From positions 39,428-103,427 of the forward strand of contig CAVZNQ010000042.1 of NCBI GenBank assembly GCA_963776665.1: DNA of 64,000 bases, given 5' to 3'. Shown in pieces: positions 59,346-64,000 of this stretch (position 1 is the first letter of the stretch; each line of letters opens with the position of its first letter). A program made the position numbers and the translations under genes. The DNA is from Roseiarcus sp963776665 (GTDB lineage: Bacteria; Pseudomonadota; Alphaproteobacteria; Rhizobiales; Beijerinckiaceae). A model generated the notes under the pieces. That model did not search any database, was not told where the DNA came from, and saw only the letters and a program-made list of their open reading frames with translations.

Positions 59346-59643
59346 CCGGATCAACGGCCGCGACCGCCGCCGGTATGCGAGGCTGTGGGGCGTCGATCTC
59401 GATCGACCGCGCGAAGAGTTGCCCGAAGGGGTCCTCATGAGCGGCGAGGAAGAGTTCAGCCTCGACATCAAGCTGATGTGTTTCGATCGTTACAAGACGG
59501 AAGACGCCATGCGCGATCAGGGCATGAGCTGGGGTGAGGCGCACGTTGACGAGGAAGAGTTCGCCGAGGCGTGGCGGCCGACGACTTTGAGTCGAGATGC
59601 TCGACGAGATCATCGCCGAGCGGATCGCCGCTCTAGCTCGTGA
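59341..59643 (+). pseudogene. Fragment of an element gene cut by the IS630 remnant
   Basis: A coherent frame enters from the IS boundary: INGRDRRRYARLWGVDLDRP, then MSGEEEFSLDIKLMCFDRY from ATG 59419, GMSWGEAHVDEEEFAEAW, after which it turns Arg-rich and stops at 59643. The acidic middle suggests a real phage or plasmid protein whose start was removed by the insertion. No family is recognised. Confidence 0.45.
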
Positions 59644-59718
59644 TCCGGCGTCGCGAGGAAGATGAGCCGAAGCGGAACCCTTCGAAGCCCGCGATCCCGA
59701 TTCCGATCCGGAGCCCCA

Positions 59719-60393
59719 TCAATGATTTAGAAATTTCGCCAAGCTCAACGGCGGCTCGCCGCGTTTCCTTCGTTCCCGGTTCAATTCGGTGAGCGCCCGT
59801 TTCTGCGCCAGCAGCTCGCGGACCTCGTCGTCCTGTTCAAGCTTGCGGGCGTTGTCACGCATCTGCTCCAGCGTCTCTATCGGCAGCTTGGCCAGGCCAC
59901 CGGTATGGTCGTCCGACTCGGGCTGCTTGACGGTGAGCGCGTCGCCCCAAACGTTCGGGTAGTGCGCCTTGAGCAGCCGCGCCAGGGTGTCGCACTGCAA
60001 CTTGATCCTGGCCACCGCGGTCGGGTCGGGAACGTATCCGTTAGCCTTGACGATCCGGTCCTTGGAGTTGTCGCGCGCTCGGATGAGAAGCTCGTCCTCC
60101 CAGGAAGAGAGCCGGACCCGCTCGGCCTCGCGCACCGCCTGGGCGAACCCTGGCCGCTCGCGAATCGATTCCCGCACGATCTTCAAGATCGGAACGTCTT
60201 CGAGGGTCCGGCAGATATCCTTGAGCACGCCGCCCTCGGCGATCGCGTCGCAAATCGTTTGGCCGATCGCTGGGCTCCACGACATCGTCGCTTTCATCGC
60301 CGCCACCCGTTTCAAGCGGGCGGCCTCGGCCTCTTCCGCCGCTTGGCGCTCGCGGATTTGGCGTTCAAGTTTGCTGATCGTGTCTTCGGCCAT
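59719..60393 (-). CDS. Terminase small subunit-like protein
   Basis: 224 residues. QTICDAIAEGGVLKDICRTLEDVPILKIVRESIRERPGFAQAV is the DNA-binding helix-turn-helix pattern of terminase small subunit-like proteins, followed by YVPDPTAVARIKLQCDTLARLLKAHYPNVWGD. Both ends are charged coiled coil. Such proteins mark phage DNA for packaging; satellites often carry a small subunit alone to redirect a helper's large subunit. The start ATG 60393 (MAEDTISKLERQI) is preferred over TTG 60438. It is divergent from the helicase gene. Confidence 0.7.
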   Translation of the reverse strand: MAEDTISKLERQIRERQAAEEAEAARLKRVAAMKATMSWSPAIGQTICDAIAEGGVLKDICRTLEDVPILKIVRESIRERPGFAQAVREAERVRLSSWEDELLIRARDNSKDRIVKANGYVPDPTAVARIKLQCDTLARLLKAHYPNVWGDALTVKQPESDDHTGGLAKLPIETLEQMRDNARKLEQDDEVRELLAQKRALTELNRERRKRGEPPLSLAKFLNH

Positions 60394-60488
60394 GAGGGCG
60401 CCATTTGAACAACGACTAGGAAAACTTATCCGAAACAAGTTCGGACATCTAGACGGAAGGGGTAGCCTGCGCCTCCCCCGACGTGAAG

Positions 60489-60520
60489 GCGCCGACTCAG
60501 ACGCTCATCTGAGTCGGCGC
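60489..60520. promoter_or_regulatory. Perfect 13-base stem in the divergent element region
   Basis: GCGCCGACTCAGA, loop CGCTCA, TCTGAGTCGGCGC: a perfect inverted repeat between the divergent terminase-like and helicase genes. There is no T-run. It may be an operator, a structured leader or a replication-linked site. Confidence 0.5.
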
Positions 60521-60602
60521 GGTCATTCGTTTATTCGAGAGCAATGCCGTGGAACAGGCCTCGATTAAGCGAAAAACGGGAGATGCGCAAGTCTGTTTTG
60601 CG

Positions 60603-60619
60603 TTTGTCCCAAGGACAAA
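60603..60619 (+). promoter_or_regulatory. Palindromic operator candidate before the helicase gene
   Basis: TTTGTCC-CAA-GGACAAA is a perfect inverted repeat ending 12 bases before the helicase ATG. Size and place fit a phage-type repressor site. The binder is unknown. Confidence 0.45.
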
Positions 60620-60631
60620 TCGAGGCGGCGC

Positions 60632-63454
60632 ATGGCGGAACAACCCGACTCTTTCGATCCCGAGGCGCTCGGCGTTGCCGATTTAGGCGGGTTTGTCGAT
60701 TCCGTTCCGAAGCGGACAGGTAAGAAGAAGTTTAAAGCTTTGGCGGAAGAGAGGGCCGAGCGCAAAGCCGCTAAGGCGGCCAAGGACAACGCGCCGTCGC
60801 CGACGCCGCATGCGATCACAGCGGCGCTGATTCTCGATCCTCAAGTCCGCGAGATCGAAGGGCGCCGGCTTCACGCCGAGCTGGGCCGGCGCAAAGCGGC
60901 GCTGATCGTCGAGCGGCAAGCAATCTCTGAACGCGGCCCGAGCAATCCGGAACGCACCGCCGAGATCGAGGCGCGGTTCGCCGATAACCCGCAATCGTGG
61001 GAATGCAAGCAAGCCTGCAACCAGATTGGCGCGGATTACGTCTTCGAGCTTGAGCGCCGAACGATCGAAATCGATGCTCTCGACGCCGAGCAAATCGAAA
61101 TTTCCCACGCCTACGCCCGCCCCGAACTCAAGGCCGGCTATGCGGCGATGTCGGCCTGGATCGAAGCGGCTTCTGCCGCGGCCGCGCAGCGCAAGGCCGA
61201 GGCCGAGGCGGCCGCATGGAACGAGAACGACCCGCCGCCAAGGGAAGCGCGCCCCATGCGCCGCCAGCAAGCGCGGATTTTCATCACGCCGCGACAGCCG
61301 GCGCCCGAGGTCGTGGAAGCGGCAGCGCCGGCAGAGGCGGGTGAGGCGGCAGCATTCGAAACGCCGTCTTGGATCGATGAGGGCGAACGCGAGCCGGTCA
61401 TTTGGGATGAGCCCGAAACCGCCGCTCAAGAAACGCCGCAGGAGCCCCAGGGCGGCCAAGTCGAGACCAAGACGGACGATGAGGCCCTGTTGGCGGAGGG
61501 ACCGCCCCAAGGCCCGCCTGAGGCTCCCCCGGAGACGCCCCCGGAGCCGGAGCCCGAGGAACCCCAGCCCGAGGCCGAGGCGGAAGCCGAACCCGAGCCC
61601 GATTCGGAGACGTGGCCAAAACTCACTTTTAGCGCCGCTGCGAACATCCTCGATCGGCTTAACAAGGCGAAACGCGCCGCGAGCGCCAAAGACGCCCCGA
61701 CGTTCAAGGCGACTCTGCATGAGATCGAGACGCTCAACGCCGCGGCGACGGTGTGGGAGCTGGCGGAATGGCCGGACAACCCGTCGCGACTGAATCGAGC
61801 GCACACGGCGCAGACCCATTTTCGGTCGACGTTCGAAGACCTCCTAGGGAAGGACGCGCCGGCTTACGAACGTTCGTTGAAGAAACTGGCGAAGGCGCTT
61901 CACCTTCGCTTCGAAGCCGAGACGATGCTCAAGCCGGAGAGCGCCGGCGATCTCGGCAGCGCGCTCACGCGCATGAGCAAGACGCATGCGGTGGCGATGA
62001 TCCGCAACAAGACGCGGGTGATCCGCATCGATCCGCCGCCGCCGCGCTCGATCGGCAACCCTGGCCCGCCGATCTTGCGCGCGTTCAGCAAGCAGGACTT
62101 CCTCGACCTCTACGCCAACGAACGATACCCGGTCGGCGACGAGCAGGTGAGCGTCGCCAAGATCTGGTTTCATGGGGGCGGGCGGCGCACTTACAAGGAC
62201 GGAGTCGAGTTCGACCCGTCGCATATCGGCACGCGCGAGGGCGCGACGGCGATCAATCTTTATTGGGGTCTCGCCTATGAGCCGGCGCCGGCGGACCCCT
62301 CGATCGATCCGTTCGCCGGAGTCGGCTGGTCGATCTTGCGCGCCCACATGGTCGACAACATGGCCCCGAACGACTTCGACGGGTTCAAGTACGCCCTTTG
62401 CTGGTACGCCGACATCGTGCAGAACCCGGCGAACAAGAAAGGCACGGCGTTGGTGTTTCGCGGCGGCCAGGGGGTCGGCAAGTCGACGATCGTGGAAATG
62501 TTCGGTCGCCTGTTCGGCCCGCATGATCACTACGTGTCGAAGACCGACGGCGTCGCCGGCAAATTCAACGAGGCGCTGCTCGCCCGCTTGCATGTGGCGA
62601 TCGAAGAGGCGGTGTGGGCCGGCGATCGCGTCGCCGAAGGGGTGATGAAGGACCTGAAGACGAGCTTGCGGATCAACATCAACCCTAAAGGGATCGCCGA
62701 GTTCAGCGCCGCCAATCACTGCCGGTTCGTCATCCTCGGCAACCCGAAATGGCTGATCGCCGCGCCGGAGGACGATCGCCGCGACACGGTGTACCAGTTC
62801 GCTGACGGCAACAAGGGCAAGACCAAAACGTTCGCCGCGATGTGGGCGGAGATGGAGGGCGGCGGCTTCAGGGCGCTGCTGCGCGACCTCAAGGCGATCA
62901 ATCTCAAGACAGTGACGATCAAGGGCGCTCCGCTCGACCTGCGCGAGCCCTACGCCACGGCGGCGCTGATCGAGCAAAAGGAACGCTCGATGGAGACCGA
63001 GCAGGCGTGGCTCAAGGACTTGCTGCGCCAGGGCGAGATCAGACACCCCTACGAGATGCTGGAAACCGAACCGGGCCTGCGCGGCGGGCCGCTGGTTCCG
63101 CTCGACGCGCTGATGGTCAACTATCAGGCTTACGCCCGAGACATCGGCGACAGAGGGCGAAAGTCCGATGAAAGCATGATCGGTAAGCTCTTGGTCGAGA
63201 TTTTCGGCGACGCCCTGGGGCCGCGGATCAGAATCACAGCGAACAAGTTCACATGGAACAATGACGGCTCGTCCTATGCGTCGCCGGCGAGACCGCGGTG
63301 CCGGCGGTTTCCGAGCTTGGAAGAGGCGCGGCGACGATTTTTGCGTTTCTTCAAATCCGAAGGCTATGCCGATTGGTTCGACGACGAAACCGTTGACGGA
63401 AGCGGCGTAAAAGCCGTCGCAGAGTGGACTGTTCGTCACGAACAACGGATTTAG
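60632..63454 (+). CDS. VapE/DUF5906-type primase-helicase
   Basis: 940 residues. Residues 1-300 are charged, Ala-rich and largely disordered, with a Pro/Glu tract (PPETPPEPEPEEPQPEAEAE) near 290-320. The C-terminal half is a superfamily 3-like ATPase: TALVFRGGQGVGKSTIVEMF with Walker A at about residues 611-619, LHVAIEEAVWAGDR as Walker B, then LRININPKGIAEFSAANHCRFVILGNPKWL as sensor 1. These proteins unwind DNA at the origin of satellites, phages and plasmids. No primase catalytic motif was found in the N-terminal part. Its start has GAGG upstream. Repeats follow the stop. Confidence 0.85.
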   Translation: MAEQPDSFDPEALGVADLGGFVDSVPKRTGKKKFKALAEERAERKAAKAAKDNAPSPTPHAITAALILDPQVREIEGRRLHAELGRRKAALIVERQAISERGPSNPERTAEIEARFADNPQSWECKQACNQIGADYVFELERRTIEIDALDAEQIEISHAYARPELKAGYAAMSAWIEAASAAAAQRKAEAEAAAWNENDPPPREARPMRRQQARIFITPRQPAPEVVEAAAPAEAGEAAAFETPSWIDEGEREPVIWDEPETAAQETPQEPQGGQVETKTDDEALLAEGPPQGPPEAPPETPPEPEPEEPQPEAEAEAEPEPDSETWPKLTFSAAANILDRLNKAKRAASAKDAPTFKATLHEIETLNAAATVWELAEWPDNPSRLNRAHTAQTHFRSTFEDLLGKDAPAYERSLKKLAKALHLRFEAETMLKPESAGDLGSALTRMSKTHAVAMIRNKTRVIRIDPPPPRSIGNPGPPILRAFSKQDFLDLYANERYPVGDEQVSVAKIWFHGGGRRTYKDGVEFDPSHIGTREGATAINLYWGLAYEPAPADPSIDPFAGVGWSILRAHMVDNMAPNDFDGFKYALCWYADIVQNPANKKGTALVFRGGQGVGKSTIVEMFGRLFGPHDHYVSKTDGVAGKFNEALLARLHVAIEEAVWAGDRVAEGVMKDLKTSLRININPKGIAEFSAANHCRFVILGNPKWLIAAPEDDRRDTVYQFADGNKGKTKTFAAMWAEMEGGGFRALLRDLKAINLKTVTIKGAPLDLREPYATAALIEQKERSMETEQAWLKDLLRQGEIRHPYEMLETEPGLRGGPLVPLDALMVNYQAYARDIGDRGRKSDESMIGKLLVEIFGDALGPRIRITANKFTWNNDGSSYASPARPRCRRFPSLEEARRRFLRFFKSEGYADWFDDETVDGSGVKAVAEWTVRHEQRI

Positions 63455-63481
63455 CGGTTATACAGAAACCGAGTAGTGGAA

Positions 63482-63741
63482 CTGTCCCAGGTTTTGAAAA
63501 CGACCTGGGCGGGCGGCGTTTTTCGACTTTTCAATGGGTTAGAGGGCTGTCCCAGGCCGCGCAAAATCGGCCAAAATCGTATATATTCTGAACACATATT
63601 TTTTGCGTCCCAAACGCTGCCAAACTTCGAGGGAAAGACCTGGGACACCTGGGACACCTGGGACAGCGCTCAATGATCCCAGGCGCTTACTATAGTGTCC
63701 CAGGTTTCCTTTAGAGGAAAAGACCTGGGACACCTGGGACA
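63482..63741. repeat. Iteron-like cluster of CCTGGGACA
   Basis: CCTGGGACA occurs three times head to tail at 63639-63665, exactly nine bases apart, and twice head to tail at 63724-63741. The reverse complement (TGTCCCAGG) is at 63483-63491, 63548-63556 and 63696-63704. Eight copies lie in 260 bases within an AT-richer stretch just after the helicase gene, as expected of a replication origin recognised by an initiator. Confidence 0.7.
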
Positions 63742-63759
63742 GCGTTCCGGAAAAACCGA

Positions 63760-63995
63760 CACCCCCGGTTTTTCGCACGAAAGCAATGTTTTTTAAGATC
63801 ACGGGTCTTGGCCGCGGTCTCTCAACGCCCTGGCGAGTTCAGCGCCCGCCGGACCCAAAGAAACATTGCTTTTGCTATGAAAACCGGGGGTGACGAGGGT
63901 CTCGGACCGCTTGTCTCGAATTGCGTTCAGGCGTACCATTGGCGGGCGGTACAGCGTTTCGCACCCCCGGTTCGCGATGACCGCCGAAAGCAATG
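63760..63995. repeat. Three copies of a two-part repeat (CACCCCCGGTT ... GAAAGCAATG)
   Basis: Copy 1 at 63760-63788 (spacer eight), copy 2 inverted at 63864-63892, copy 3 direct at 63962-63995 (spacer 13). The outer blocks are nearly invariant; copy 2 has A in place of the first G of GAAAGCAATG. The copies are about 100 bases apart. They follow the iteron cluster and may be origin or regulatory sites. A 64-residue minus-strand open frame over copies 2 and 3 is not supported. Confidence 0.65.
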
Positions 63996-64000
63996 CCCTC

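Larger units (their letters stand above)
57966..64000 (+). mobile_element. Integrative element (phage satellite- or prophage-like), right end outside window
   Basis: The segment begins at a tRNA-like 3' half and contains a tyrosine integrase fragment, an IS630 remnant, a terminase-small-subunit-like gene, a VapE/DUF5906 helicase with an ATP site, and clustered repeats next to it. Capsid, tail and portal genes are not seen in this part. This matches the replication end of a P4- or PICI-like satellite, a defective prophage or a plasmid-like integrative element. Confidence 0.75.

Noticed and set aside
63639..63665. CRISPR-like array
   Set aside because: The nine-base units abut directly with no spacers; this is an iteron pattern.
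63799..63993. 64-residue minus-strand open frame at the window end
   Set aside because: It runs over two copies of the two-part repeat, lacks a ribosome site and has no recognisable fold.

Overview
The window is a GC-rich chromosomal segment of an alphaproteobacterium, most likely order Hyphomicrobiales (Rhizobiales). Support comes from PhyR/NepR/EcfG general stress response genes, a rhizobial-type L-rhamnose pathway (RhaI, fused RhaD, RhaM, RhaK with an ABC importer and DeoR-type regulator), a soluble NAD-dependent formate dehydrogenase (fdsGBA-fdhD-fdsD) and rhizobial intergenic palindromic repeats. No species can be named from the sequence alone.

Layout. 1-14.2 kb: housekeeping genes (mutL, a tandem M16 protease pair, vapBC, a WYL regulator, rsmD, an rluB-type pseudouridine synthase with a long Arg-rich tail, tadA, a MetE-like enzyme, aroQ, an O-methyltransferase, cobT). 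14.3-21 kb: a small Cys-containing secreted protein, a 1175-residue symporter-histidine kinase-receiver protein, a DNA glycosylase, leuD and a SCO1/SenC copper chaperone. 21-28 kb: a frameshifted LysR gene followed by the formate dehydrogenase operon. 28-34 kb: a FUSC membrane protein, regulators and a PLP enzyme. 34.6-46.9 kb: the divergent rhamnose regulon, rhaD-rhaI on the minus strand and rhaR-T-P-Q-S-M-K plus an M24 peptidase on the plus strand. 47-57.6 kb: small proteins and the general stress response island (nepR, ecfG, response regulator, two HWE/HisKA_2 kinases, a second nepR, phyR). 57.97 kb to the end: an integrative element entered through a tRNA-Arg-like 3' half, with a broken tyrosine integrase, an IS630 remnant, a terminase-small-subunit-like gene, a VapE/DUF5906 helicase and repeat clusters that look like replication or regulatory sites.

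How the genes work together. The rhamnose genes form a full uptake and catabolic route: RhaSTPQ import, RhaM mutarotation, RhaI isomerisation, RhaK phosphorylation, RhaD cleavage and lactaldehyde oxidation. The fds operon oxidises formate to CO2 and reduces NAD+; FdhD sulfurates its molybdenum cofactor. In the stress island, phosphorylated PhyR is expected to sequester NepR and free EcfG. Four exact EcfG-type promoters (GGAAC-N16/17-CGTT) can be read in the window: two back to back in the island, one before a 28-residue membrane peptide, and one 17 kb away before an uncharacterised 144-residue protein.

Caution on sequence quality. Three otherwise conserved genes (rluB tail, LysR regulator, the small protein at 51,984) are each broken by exactly one extra base. 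These may be assembly errors rather than biology.
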